Part shown: one piece after another, positions 1-10,747 of the stretch
Numbering within the stretch: the first letter of the stretch is position 1
How the letters are laid out: each line of letters starts with the position of its first letter
Origin: Emmonsiellopsis sp. PD_33
Lineage: Eukaryota > Ascomycota > Eurotiomycetes > Onygenales > Ajellomycetaceae
Direction: 5' to 3'
Assembly (NCBI GenBank): GCA_032988165.1
Contig: JANTQF010000143.1
Location: 20,986 to 84,985, forward strand
Length of the DNA stretch: 64,000 bases
Made by a program: the position numbers and the translations under genes
Notes under the pieces: model-generated
Seen by the model: the letters and a program-made list of their open reading frames with translations, nothing else
Database searches by the model: none
Told to the model about the DNA's origin: nothing

Positions 1-361
1 TCGCCTGGGAGATGTAGAGTTGGATGGTTTTCGGGGGCCATTTCTAGGGCCGTTACATTAAACTGGTATGGTTATCGATAGGTTGTCGCCGTAGTAGTGA
101 GTGGAAAATCTGGCGTCGTTGGAGTCTGATATAAAATATCGGGATTTTGACCGATGACGTTCGGCGTCGGCATGCCGCCAAAATAGTCGCGCTTCAACCT
201 AATAAATATTGCCGAGCCTGGAACCACGACTCCTCCGTCACCTCACGCTGTTTCCGACAGCCAAGCATTCTCGCGATCAATTGGTCTACGGACCCGGGAA
301 GATACAGAAATACCCATTACGATTGCAGCAACGATATATCCGATACCCTCGTCACCGCGCC
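1..361. other. intergenic / 5' flank of the HAD gene
   Basis: No convincing gene is visible. The open frames here are short and resemble no family I know. The segment lies immediately upstream of the chosen start of the HAD-hydrolase gene, so it probably holds that gene's promoter and leader. I see no clear TATA box or recognisable operator. Confidence 0.5.
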
Positions 362-1706
362 ATGCGGGTAACCTGTCTCCACCAGCCACTCCGGCAGTCG
401 TTGCAGGGCCCTCTCTCGACATCGACGATAATACGGAGGAAGTTTAGCTCTACCGTTGCGTCGCGCTCATTGATACCCAATTTTGCTTTTGCTTTTGAGT
501 AATTAAGGCCCCATTCCCCGCGCCCTGACAATTCTCGCGTCAAGTTTTATTAACACCCGTGGTAGCATAGACGGCGTCCTCCTCCGCTCGGCAAAACCGC
601 TCCCCGGAGCAGCGGAATCGATCCAACTGCTACGAAAAGAGAAGATACCGCTCGTTTTCTTAACAAATGGAGGAGGAATGCACGAGACGGAGAGAATTGC
701 GCAATTGAGTGAACGGTTACATACTCCCCTCGAGACCAGTATGATAATACAGAGCCACACGCCCTTCGCGGAGTTGGTAAAAGGGAACGGGAAGCAAGAG
801 GCATTGGAGAACAAATGTGTCCTGGTAGTTGGTGGCGGAGACGGGAAATGCCGTTCCGTCGCAAAGGAGTATGTTATCCTCATTTCTGGCGTCTTGCTTT
901 TCTTTTGAAGCAGTATTCTGACCGCTGACAGATATGGATTCAAGTCAATCGTGACGCCCGGAGATATATTCAGTTCGCACCCTTCGATCTGGCCGTTCTC
1001 CGATGCCTTCAACGACTACTATAAACGATTTACATCTCCCATACCACGCCCAATAAATGCCGCTGACCCATCTAAAAGCCTCAAGATTGATGCGATACTA
1101 GTGTTTAATGACCCTAGAGACTGGGCATTGGATATCCAAATAATCATCGATCTCCTGCTCTCGTCCCAAGGTATCCTCGGAACGTATTCTGTCAAGAACA
1201 ACAACCCAGATCTACCAAATTGCGGCTTCCAGCAGGACGGACAGCCCCCGATATACTTTTCCAACCCCGATCTTCTCTGGGCGGCGCAATACCACCAGCC
1301 ACGATTAGGACAGGGAGGATTTAGCGCTGCGCTCGAAGGAGTGTGGGCAGCCATGACCGGCGGAGCCCCCTTGCAAAAGACAGTCATCGGGAAGCCCCAT
1401 GAGCTGACGTACAAGTTTGCGGAGACGCGCCTGAACCAAGAAAGAGAGCAGATGTTTGGGATGAAAGATTTAGAGCCTCTCAAGGATGTGTATATGATTG
1501 GCGACAATCCGGAATCTGACATTCGAGGAGCAAACTCCTACAAAAGCCCGCTGGGGACCAGATGGAATTCGGTCCTTGTGAACAGTGGGGTGTACTCGGG
1601 CGGTCAACCTGCCTGGCCTCCGAAGGTCATCGTCGATGGAGTGAAGGACGCAGTTGAATGGGCCATGAGGCAGTCTCAGTGGCCGCATGCCCCTTCTTCG
1701 AAGTAA
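362..1706 (+). CDS. HAD-superfamily IIA hydrolase, HDHD5/CECR5 type, probably mitochondrial
   Basis: Three exons, 362-498, 566-868 and 932-1706, give 404 aa. The introns are 499-565 and 869-931; the first uses a GTAATT donor. The spliced join makes FAFDIDGVLL, the HAD motif I with its two aspartates. It is followed by FLTNGGG (motif II region) and, near the C-terminus, MIGDNPESDIRGA, the HAD motif III/IV metal-binding segment. This order and length match the CECR5/HDHD5 subfamily (yeast YKR070W type), which is mitochondrial; its substrate is not established. The first 40 residues are rich in Arg, Ser and Thr and lack acidic residues, as in a mitochondrial presequence. The ATG at 362 is the first ATG in the exon-1 frame before the conserved region. 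The next gene, AspRS, starts 444 bp downstream on the same strand. Confidence 0.88.
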
Positions 1707-2150
1707 ACCTAGACCGTCTTATTATTATTTTGGTTGCTATCATCATTGTTACCATTTTGACCATTTAGCGTTGGTTTTGCTGCTTTATACTACCTAGACC
1801 TTGAGTCATTATATAGATCCTGCCTAAGCAAAATGTCATGAGAAATACCTGAACGTTGGAAATTTTGCACAGTCTCCAGAAAAGACTTTATATACTTGTG
1901 CCAGAGAAGATTTATACATTCTTTTCAGCCTGACACTGCCTTTAATCAAGGCCGTGGCATGTCGTTGTCGCCCAACAGACATCTCCCGAACCAAGATAGG
2001 GCTTAGGGCTAAGTTTGGTGGGGTGAGTCAAAGCTGTTTGAGATTCCCCTCCTCGACGCCAGAAAAACAAACCACCCGCGTCCGCCTCTGCATCCGGCTA
2101 TCCAGACACCCCAATTGCTGACTGGACACAAGAACAATACCGGGATAACC
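1707..2150. promoter_or_regulatory. intergenic: HAD 3' flank and AspRS promoter
   Basis: A 444-bp non-coding gap between two + genes. The first part is AT-rich, as expected of a 3' UTR. The part next to the AspRS ATG is C-rich, typical of fungal leaders. No specific operator was recognised. Confidence 0.5.
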
Positions 2151-3893
2151 ATGGAGCAGACATCTACTCTCCCCATCCGTCCCGGCGGCGACGGCGACCA
2201 GCCCGACAAGACCCCCACCCAACCCCCCGCAACAGACGCCGCCCCCAGCAAGAATGCCCTCAAAAAGGCCGCCAAAGAGAAGGCAAAGGCGGAGAAGGCT
2301 GCTCAGCGGGCGGCTCAGGAAAAGGCCCAACAGCAAGCCAGCCAGGCAGCCGATAACTCCAAGCACCTTTACGGTCCCATGCCCGACTCCGCCGACGTTG
2401 CTGAGATCACCAACATCGCCCAGCTCTCGGAGGACCACTATGAGAAAGAGGTCACGGTCGTTGCTCGCGCCGACAATGCTCGTGTGCAGAGCGCTAAGCT
2501 AGCTTTCCTGATGCTGAGACAACAGGGCATGAAGGTGCAGGCTGTCGTGGCTGCGAGCGACGAGATCTCCAGACCGATGGTGAAGTGGATTGGAGGAATC
2601 AATGTCAACTCAATTGTGCAGGTTACCGGTATCGTCAAGAAGCCTGAGATCCCCGTGTCGTCGGCTACCTTGAGTCATTTGGAATTGCACATTAAGAAAG
2701 TATACATGATTGCCCAAGCCTCGCATATGCTTCCAATGCAAGTCAAGGATGCCGAACGGCCGCCACCCGACACCACTGAGGAGGGCCAAGTTGACGCTGA
2801 AGGAGCCCCTATTGTCACGCTCAAGACCCGTCTCGACAACCGTGTTCTTGATCTCCAGACGGAAACTAGCCAGGCTATTACTTGGATTTCGAGCGGCGTG
2901 GCGCAGCTCTTTGCGGAATACATGTTGAAGAGCGGATCGCGATGGATCTCTACGCCAAAATTCACGGGTACTGCTACTGAGGGTGGCAGCGGAGTATTTG
3001 AGGTGTCCTACTTTAAGAGAAAGGCTTATCTGGCGCAAAGTCCACAGCTGTATAAGCAGATGTGTATTGCCGGAGACCTAGCCAGTGTTTTCGAGATTGG
3101 CCCAGTGTTCAGAGCTGAGGACAGCAATACTCACAGACACATGACAGAGGTAAGAAATCTATTTTTTGGGAATGCGCATTTCTATCCCTCAACCATCTAA
3201 TACATTTCTATGCAGTTTACCGGTCTCGATTTCGAGAGAACGTTCCAAAGCCATTACCACGAAGTCCTAGGTTTCGCCGAAGAACTCCTTGTCTTCATCC
3301 TCAGCGAGCTCAAGTCCCGATACAAGAAGGAAATCGAGATTATTCAACGATCATACCCCAAGGCTGGCGACTTCAAGCTCCCCAAGGATGGAAAGGCTCT
3401 TAGGCTGAAATATATGGATGGCGTGGCACTGTTGAAGGAAGCGGGCGTCGACGTATCCGAACAAGAAAGTTTCGAGAACGATCTGACGACCGCCATGGAG
3501 AAACAACTCGGCCGCATTATCCGGGAGAAGTACGATACCGACTTCTACGTCCTCGACAAGTTCCCCATGGCAGTCAGACCATTCTACACGAAACCATGTC
3601 CCCAGGACCCCACCTTCTCGAACTCGTATGATTTCTTCATGAGAGGAGAGGAGATCATGTCTGGCGCACAGCGTATCAATGAGTCCAAGGAACTTGAAGC
3701 TGCGATGGCGGCTAAGGGACTGGACCCCAATGCGGAAGGATTTGAGGACTATGTTGGTGCCTTCAGACAGGGTTGCCCTCCCCATGCCGGTGGTGGTCTC
3801 GGCCTGAACCGCATTGTCATGTTCTTCTTGGGTCTTCCGAATATTCGACTGGCGACGCTGTTCCCTCGCGATCCCCAGAGACTGCGCCCATAA
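2151..3893 (+). CDS. DPS1: cytosolic aspartyl-tRNA synthetase
   Basis: Two exons, 2151-3149 and 3216-3893, encode 558 aa; the intron is 3150-3215 (GTAAGA...TGCAG). The enzyme charges tRNA-Asp in the cytosol. After an Ala/Lys/Glu-rich N-terminal extension (about residues 35-70, the fungal AspRS tRNA-binding tail) comes an OB-fold anticodon-binding domain, then the class II core. Motif 2 (FRAEDSNTHRHMTEF) is split by the intron, and splicing restores MTEFTGLDFE. Motif 3 reads GGGLGLNRIVMFFLGL, followed by the usual end RDPQRLRP. The ATG at 2151 is the first in frame; the open frame extends upstream only from a TTG. Length matches yeast Dps1 (557 aa). No mitochondrial presequence is visible, so this should be the cytosolic enzyme. 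Confidence 0.96.
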
Positions 3894-4272
3894 GCGGAGG
3901 AGGTGTGGACATGTATGGTTTGGCTGGGGGAAAAGGGGTAGAATTTCATGGATAGGAGACGCTTGACTAAAGTAAAAACAATATATAGTCAGATTAAGAA
4001 GGCGATGCGTGCGATGATATACTATGACAAATGACAAATATTATTTCTCCTTGCAAGAATCAAATAGTTAACTAGTAACTTAAATCAATATATTTTGCGC
4101 ATGAACGTATGGTTTGATGTTGAGCTAAATAGTTAACTAGCTATTTACTGGCGGAGAAAGGGTGGCCCAAGCTCCTCCGACCTCCGCGCATCTTCCGCAA
4201 AGAAATAATAAATAACCTTCTGAACATCCCAACTTCACCCCAGACAACACTGCACCTCTCCACCTCCACATC
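3894..4272. promoter_or_regulatory. intergenic: AspRS 3' flank and Gemin2-like promoter
   Basis: A 379-bp gap. The left half is AT-rich with TATATA and TTAACTAG motifs; the phrase TAGTTAACTAG occurs twice, near 4068 and 4131. The right half is C-rich and leads into the next ATG. No defined regulatory site could be named. Confidence 0.45.
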
Positions 4273-5925
4273 ATGCCTGACAAACGCAAAGCCCCATCCT
4301 CCACGTCAAGCGGCTCCCCATACACAAAAAGAGCCCGCCCCGCAGACCCCAACGACGACCTCGAAGAGTCGCATCCCGTCACCATAACCCCCACGACAGC
4401 CCGCCAGCAACCACGCAACGACCCGGTCTACGGCCAGAAACATGCATTCCCGGGCCTAGACGATCCGACGGATGGTGAGGAGCTGTTCTATGGTCCCGCA
4501 GAAGATGGCATTGAGTATCTGCGTATGGTTCGGTAAGGGAGCTCTCTTTTTTCATTCTATGATATCTGCGGATAACCCGTTTGCGAAATGGCTGGCTAAG
4601 ACATTTTATATTCTTCCTTCTTCTTTTCTTTGGATTTAGAGATATTCCCGAGTTGATATGATGCTGATGCTAATCATGATGATGGCGGCATTTCTTTTTG
4701 AAAATATAGATCCGAAGCACGAACCCTCCCCTCCATCTTCGTTTCGAAAACCATTCTCGAAAAACAACCCCTAGAAGATGAACAAGCAATTACCCACGCA
4801 ACCACATTATTAAAACCCAGCCATACAGGCTTCTACTCGGACGGCGTCTACATCGCCTCCTCCTCCTCCCACATCTCCCTCCCACCCGCAAACGACGATG
4901 ATCATGACAACGACAACGACAATCCCCAAACCCCCGACCCCCAAGAAGCCTACTACAACCTCCTCCACCACCGCTTCCTCCTCCTCCGCTCAACGCTAAA
5001 ATGCACCCCGCCCGCCTCCGTCATCGCCTCCCTGGGCGACGACCACCCCATCATCCTCCCGCCAAACAACAAGCGCGCGCGCCAGGAATGGGAACGGATT
5101 ATCAGGACTATGGACCCGCGCATGGCGCAGCTGGCTTGTATGGATGGGCAGAGTGTGCTGGGGTTGCTGAGGATTGTGGCTCGGATGTTGTCGGGGACGG
5201 TTGTGGGGAGGGAGGAAGAGGGGGTGAAGAGGTTGGGGGCGTGGGCGTGGGGGTTGCTGGGGAGGTGTAGGCCTGTTGGGGAGATGGGGAGTGAGGAGGT
5301 GGGAGATGTTAGGGAGGTGGGAAAGAGGGCGGCGAGGATTCTGGTGAAGGTTAGAGAGAGTGAGGAGGTTGTTAGGGCTATGGAGGAGATGGAGGGGGAG
5401 GAGGATGCGGAGGAGGAGGAGCGGGAGGGGGATGAAGATGGTGTTTTGGATAGTGGGGATGGTGCTGGGAAGGTTGGTGATAATCCTGTTCCTGTTGAAC
5501 TGGAGGAAGAAATCGTCCTTGAGATTCCCGAATCGATACCCCCCCAGCCTGAGGAATATAACGAAACAGCCACCACCACAACAACAACAACAACAAACGG
5601 AACCGGTCCCGCAACTACCGAAGAGGACCTCGAAGCAGCAAAAGCGCGTCTTCAAGCAAGATTACTCCTCCAACATCCATCACCACTAGACCTTATCGTC
5701 ACACCAAACGGCGTCGTCCACGTCGACGAGGGGAAAATCGACCAAGGCATAGAACATGACGTTGTTGAAGAACCAGAACCCACCACCAACAATGCGCAAC
5801 AATATACCCGTGCAATGCTCGATATGATAATCAGCATTGTCGGCGAGTTTTACGGCCAGAGAGATTTATTGGAATTTCGGGATATTTGGGAGCAGGAAGC
5901 TGGGATGATGGATGTTGGTTGGTGA
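4273..5925 (+). CDS. Gemin2/Brr1-like SMN-complex protein (SIP1 family)
   Basis: Two exons, 4273-4532 and 4710-5925, encode 491 aa. The intron 4533-4709 (177 nt) is long for this window. Gemin2 binds SMN and holds Sm proteins during snRNP assembly. The family link rests on the join YLRMVRSEARTLPSIFV near residue 82, which resembles the N-terminal YLRRVQIEA segment of Gemin2. It also rests on a helical block around MDPRMAQLACMDGQ, a WAWGLLGRC helix, and a C-terminal FYGQRDLLEFRDIW that resembles FDQRDLAD of Gemin2. A Glu-rich acidic stretch (about residues 300-350) and a Thr run separate the blocks, which makes it longer than the animal protein (about 280 aa). Base composition flips inside exon 2, C-rich before about 5,100 and G-rich until about 5,490. 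It converges on the lipase gene. Confidence 0.75.
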
Positions 5926-6536
5926 ATATTTTAATAAACTGCCAGGCCGCATGTAGTATGCTGCGCTCCACTGCACTACACTGCTTGCGCAAGGATATTC
6001 GGGTCGATGGGCGGAGGTAGATAGGTAGGTAGGTAGGTACGGATGATTTTTGAAGTAATTATGTGCGTGTGAATGTGTTGATTTTATATCCCTTGGAAGG
6101 CCAGGTATACAAGTAAGCAAGCAAGCGGGGCGTTTAGATTGTCGGACATTATTTATTTCTCCTCTCTCTTTCGGGCGCATGTACCCAAGGGAGAAAGCCT
6201 GTTGACTAGCTGGAAGCAAGAAGGATTGGATTGGATGGGGGGGGGGGAAGAAGTGGGAAAGGCGATAAATAGTAAATTGTGATCTTAATACGCCACGCGG
6301 TCCTAACCTGTAAGTCCCATGCAGATGCGGCTCTATCGTTATACTGGTATCGAAAATTAAAAAGAAAAGAAAAATGGGGAGGGGGAAGGAAGCGGGTTTA
6401 AAATAAAAGTCTAGCTCTGAGCTCTGGATATAGGGGGTGCGCACGACAAATCGAGCAAAAGACCCTCTCCCCCCCTCTCCCCAATCACATCTAATATTAT
6501 AATTGCAAGATTCCGAAACCTCCAATATCAAAACCC
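5926..6536. other. convergent 3' intergenic region with simple repeats
   Basis: The 611-bp spacer lies between two convergent stop codons. It contains a short (TAGG)n run near 6020-6038, a run of 10 G near 6238, and A-rich blocks around 6360-6400. No coding potential was found on either strand; 3' UTRs of both genes are expected here. Confidence 0.55.
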
Positions 6537-8558
6537 CTACTTAATCTCCGACTCCACCAACATCATCCTCGTCAAATCATCCTGCACCCACCCTTCAATC
6601 CGCGCAGCCACATCCCCTACCAACTCATCATACGCCGTATTCCTCGAAATGAACAGGGACTGGTGGGCAGTGACTTCGTCCATTCCTTCCATGTACACCC
6701 GCACCCAGAGCGGGTCCCGTTCACCGTTGGCTTCTCGCGGGGGTAAAGCGCAGAATTTCCGGTCCTTTTTAACTTTGGGCGTTGCGGTGCTTCGGTCGTT
6801 TTTGGTTGGGTCCTCGGGGTCAATGTCATTTGAGTGCTCTGTGGCTAGGGAGGAGAGGCCGCGGGTGTGAGTAGGGAGAGGAGAAAGGGGGGAGGAAGGT
6901 GAGGATAAGGTTGGGTATTCTGGTGATTCTGCAGGTTGTTTCTGTTGTTGGGAGGCCGCTTTCGCGGCTTCTTTTGCTTGTTGGATACGTTCCTTCTCAG
7001 CCGCTTTCTCTTGTTTGCTTAGGAGTTTGTTATGGGCTTTTAATTTCTTTTCTCTCTCCTTCACGGCTTTCTCGTATGCTTTCATTTGGCGGGAGTGGTC
7101 CTTTTGTGCTTCCTTGAGCAATTCTCTCGATTCATATAATGACGGGTCAAATTCTGGTGGTTCGTATGGGGGAGGTGGGAAATCCGGTAATGTAGCTCCG
7201 AGCTGGGGAGTTGTGTCCGTTTCTGGTGAACCGAGGGCGGGTTCAACTACTAGGTTAGGTGTTTTTCTATCGTCATCAGTTGTTTGAGACAAGAAGGGCG
7301 AATCCGGGCGTTTCTCCTCCCTCGATGCTCGAGGGCTAATAGATACTCCCCTGGTATAGCTAGGGTCACCCAAAGATGGCCTCCCCTGGCTTGCTGGATT
7401 TGTTTCTGTTAGATCTTGAGTTGATGCATTGCTGTCTTTGCCTTCGCGAATAGGAGATTTTGTTCTTCCCGTGGCAGCTGTATAGTAATTGACGAATCTT
7501 ATACGGCGCAGTATTCGACCATTTCCATCCTGCTGTTGGCTGCACTCATCGACATCCTCCAATTCTCTTAGCCGCTTGTATCGCCGTTTCAGGCCTGGAT
7601 AGTCAGCAATACAGAGGCCAAATTCGACGTGCGAGGTAATATATTTCTTAGTTGCATCCACGAGATTGCTAGAGTTCTTGAAAATAAAATTCAGAGCACC
7701 ATCAAGCTGCGACCGCTCTCTGAGACGGACATCGTTTGGAAATGCCGGATCAAAGTTAGGATCGCCGGGCGAGGGGGTGAACGCTGCTAGAAACGAATCG
7801 CCAGGAACCGCCTGGCTTTTTGGGTCTTTCTTTTTGTCTTTGGGTCGAAATAGGCTGCCCAGGCCGCTGGATACGACGCCACGGTGAAGTCCTAAAAACG
7901 GGACATCCAAGTTGACAATTCCCAAGATCCGGTGCATGAACAGATCGTGACTCGTAGGGTCCCCGGGTCCAAGGAGCGCAACCTCCGCAGCCAGAATTCC
8001 TCCCAAGCTATGTCCAACAAGAACTATATCTGTCTCTTCAGATTCATGCGGAGATAACCTATTCATGGTGCATTTTATATGTTAGAACTACTCCCCAGAG
8101 AAACATAGACCGACACGGCAGACTCACCAAATACTAAAATCATTCCTAACAAACTCGATTGCCTTCCGCGTCTTGTACCTGGGATATATCTTGGAGTGGA
8201 CGACATGCGACTCGGCCAGCATAACGGTAAGCAAGTTATGGACGTGGGCGGGGAATTTCTTGAAGCTGGTGTCCGAGCCTACAAAGCCATGGACGTATAT
8301 GAGCAATAGCTTCCTTCGGCCGTCCCGGTTTGAGTCGGCCGGAAGCAATGACTGCATAGACGGAGAACGACTATCGTCTTTGTGGTGCATTCTGTTAGGC
8401 GATCGTCCTCTTTCCCCCGGCTGAGGGTCATCGTAGGGAAGAGGGGTTGAATAGGGGGTTAGGTGGACTGTATCCTGTCTGGTGCGCAGTGGCAGTGGGA
8501 TATCAAAATCCGGCACGCTTCCCTGGGACGTCTGCCTTTGGTGACTTTGATCAGACAT
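6537..8558 (-). CDS. alpha/beta-hydrolase (DUF676/lipase-like) with coiled-coil tail
   Basis: Two exons on the minus strand, 8558-8128 and 8058-6537, give 650 aa; the intron 8127-8059 has GTGAGT and a TAG acceptor. The core begins at LLLIYVHGFVGSDTSF (oxyanion region). The nucleophile elbow GHSLGG (Ser161) lies just after the intron, in the usual spacing for fungal putative lipases of the DUF676 type. The substrate is unknown. The second half is poorly ordered: a Ser/Pro-rich stretch, then a charged coiled coil rich in Lys, Glu and Ala (about residues 420-480), and a conserved-looking end (PLWVRVYMEGMDEVTAHQSLF). No signal peptide or membrane segment is evident. The start codon is the first ATG in frame. 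The gene is divergent from VAM7. Confidence 0.82.
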
Positions 8559-9260
8559 GGTGGATGGATAGTCGTCGGTCTGCGCAATTCGAAGTTCCTT
8601 TGTTCTTGGAAGAGCTGGGGATTCTATACTGGATTCAAGTTATTGAAACGACAGGCGTCCGCCGGGACGGAGAAATGGAGCTGTCACGGAGATTTGCTGA
8701 GACTTCTTAACGCAGACATGGGGGCATCCGGATGTCCAAGAACATGGCGGCAATTGGTGCCAGGACGGATGTTGTTGGGAGATGTTGGACTCAGAAATAA
8801 GGAAGCGGGGAGTTGGGATATTTAAGCCGCAGCCCGAAGTACCTGCAGGTACCACTATGCGCGATGACGTTGCAGTTCTGCGGGAGTCAACCATAGAGGT
8901 ACTTGAAGGTACTTGCTTCACCACGGCCCCCAGATGCGCGTCCAAGGGCCCTAATTTGCATTTTCTTGTTTGAAAGAAAATAATCTACTTTTTGGCTATT
9001 TTACATCCCGCAGTTGGGCTCAATACAAAGCTTGATGCGGTGCCTGGCATTTGCGTGGCTCGGGTAACTTTCCTCGCGTGGAGGCAGCGACTGCGTCATT
9101 GTTCAACATCAACATCAACATCATCTCGCCAGTTGGAGATAGACAGACAGACCGCAGCACACACCACACGCAGCAAAACGTACTGAATCTCTCTGCTAGA
9201 CGTCTCTGTCTCCTGGCATGAATCGAATACACCCCCGCAACCCCCCACAAGCTCCCTAAG
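8559..9260. promoter_or_regulatory. divergent promoter region of the lipase and VAM7 genes
   Basis: A 702-bp spacer between two divergent ATGs. It contains a perfect 14-bp palindrome, GTACCTGCAGGTAC, at 8839-8852. About 45 bp further on are two adjacent copies of AGGTACTTG(A/C) at 8897-8916, so AGGTAC occurs three times within 70 bp. A short CAACAT repeat lies near 9103-9120 in the VAM7 leader. The palindrome could be an operator; no known factor was identified. Confidence 0.5.
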
Positions 9261-10417
9261 ATGCCTCCAGCCGTCGAGATCTCCATCCCAACAACCACCC
9301 TCTGCTCCGCCCCGACCCCCTACACCCTCTACAACATCACCATCCGCCTCCCACTCCGCACCTTCACCGTCCCAAAGCGTTACTCCGAGTTTCTCACCTT
9401 CCACTCTGTCCTAATCAGCCAGTCCACCTCCCCGCCCCCCGCCCCCCTCCCCGGCAAATCCTGGTTCACAAACACAAACTCCAACCCAACATACCGCGAG
9501 CAGCGCCGCCAAGGTCTAGAAAAATACCTCCGCGCCATAAACGAAGCCGACGACCCGCAATGGCGCAGCTCAACCGCGTGGCGCGCATTTCTGAACTTGC
9601 CCAGCGCCGCCTTGAGCAACGCCTCCTCGCACGCGAACAATCTGCATGCTGCCGCTACGGCGCCCGGGGCGGTGGGCGGGCATGCCGCGCCCATCACGGA
9701 CCCGACTACCTGGTTAGATTGTCATCGGGATGTCAAGTCGCAGCTGCATGAGGCCAGGCTCCATCTTACGCGGAGGGACCAGGCGTCTACGCCGCAGAAG
9801 CAGCATGAGTGTTCTGCGCAGGCGAAGAGCAGTTTGGTGCGCGTGGGGACGCTGCTTGCGGGGTTGGATGATGGGTTGAAGAATCTGGGCGATGGGTCGG
9901 CGTTTGGTGGAAGTAAGTTGGGCAGTGGGGAGCTGAGACGGAGGAAAGATTTGCTTGCTAGTGCGAAGAAGGAGAAGGATGGGTTGGAGAATTTGCTAAA
10001 TGCTATGACTACGAAGAGTAAATTGGATGCTGCGGTGGCGACGGTGCAGGATAAGGAGGCCCTGGTGGGTGCGTCGAAACCGCGGCCTGGTCGGATACTG
10101 GGGAAGGAGACGGATGAGACGAGAGAGCTGGATAATGAGGGTGTTTTGCAGTTGCAGAAGCAGATTATGGAGAATCAGGATTTGGGGCTGGAGGAGTTAC
10201 GGAAGGTTGTGGCGCGGCAGAAGGAGCTGGGGATTATGATTAATAATGAGTTGGAGTTGCAGAATGAGATGTTTGGCATGGTGGATGAGGATGTTGACAG
10301 GTTTGCGCCCCCCCTTTTTCCCGTGTGCCATATATTGTTCATATCAGACTAACATAACTTTCCAGGGTCAAACGAAAGGCCCAGGTCGCGAAGAAGAGGA
10401 TAGGCCGGCTAGGCTAG
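9261..10417 (+). CDS. VAM7: vacuolar SNARE with PX domain (Vam7)
   Basis: Two exons, 9261-10300 and 10366-10417, encode 363 aa; the 65-nt intron sits only 52 nt before the stop. Vam7 is the soluble Qc-SNARE that binds PI3P through its PX domain and drives homotypic vacuole fusion. The N-terminal 115 residues carry a PX domain with the phosphoinositide-binding RYSEF motif and a PGKSWF segment. A low-complexity linker and helical region follow. The last 65 residues form a SNARE motif (LQKQIMENQDLGLEELRKVV... NELELQNEMFGMVDEDVDR) ending in a basic tail, VKRKAQVAKKRIGRLG, with no transmembrane anchor. This is the domain layout of Vam7. Codon choice changes from C-ending to G/T-ending near 9,720. 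Confidence 0.93.
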
Positions 10418-10747
10418 GTTTATTTAGTTTCAGATCCTACTTTTACATCTTATTTTATTCACGGTGTTCTCGATTTAGCGACCGATTTGCGGACTTGGAT
10501 GGTGTTTATTTTTATGGCTCGTTTGAAAGAATAGATAACTAGGCAAATTGCCAAGTTAGATCAGGATAACTAATTAAATCAGTTTCATTTCTCGCAAAAG
10601 GAATCCGAGGTTCTTTTTAATTTTCTAGCCCAAATATAACTACAAAGACTATAGCCGTAGGCCATAAACTCCTCATAGCACATAGCCAGCCATGAAAGGC
10701 CTCTACCAGCCCGTGCGCCATTTATTCTTTCGCGGACAAAAACTACA
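10418..10747. other. convergent 3' region of VAM7 and KU80
   Basis: A 330-bp AT-rich spacer between convergent stop codons. No coding frame of note is present. Both transcripts probably terminate here. Confidence 0.5.

Noticed and set aside
5360..5690. Arg-rich and Thr/Gln-rich frames over the Gemin2-like exon
   Set aside because: They are shifted readings of the acidic, purine-rich part of the real exon.
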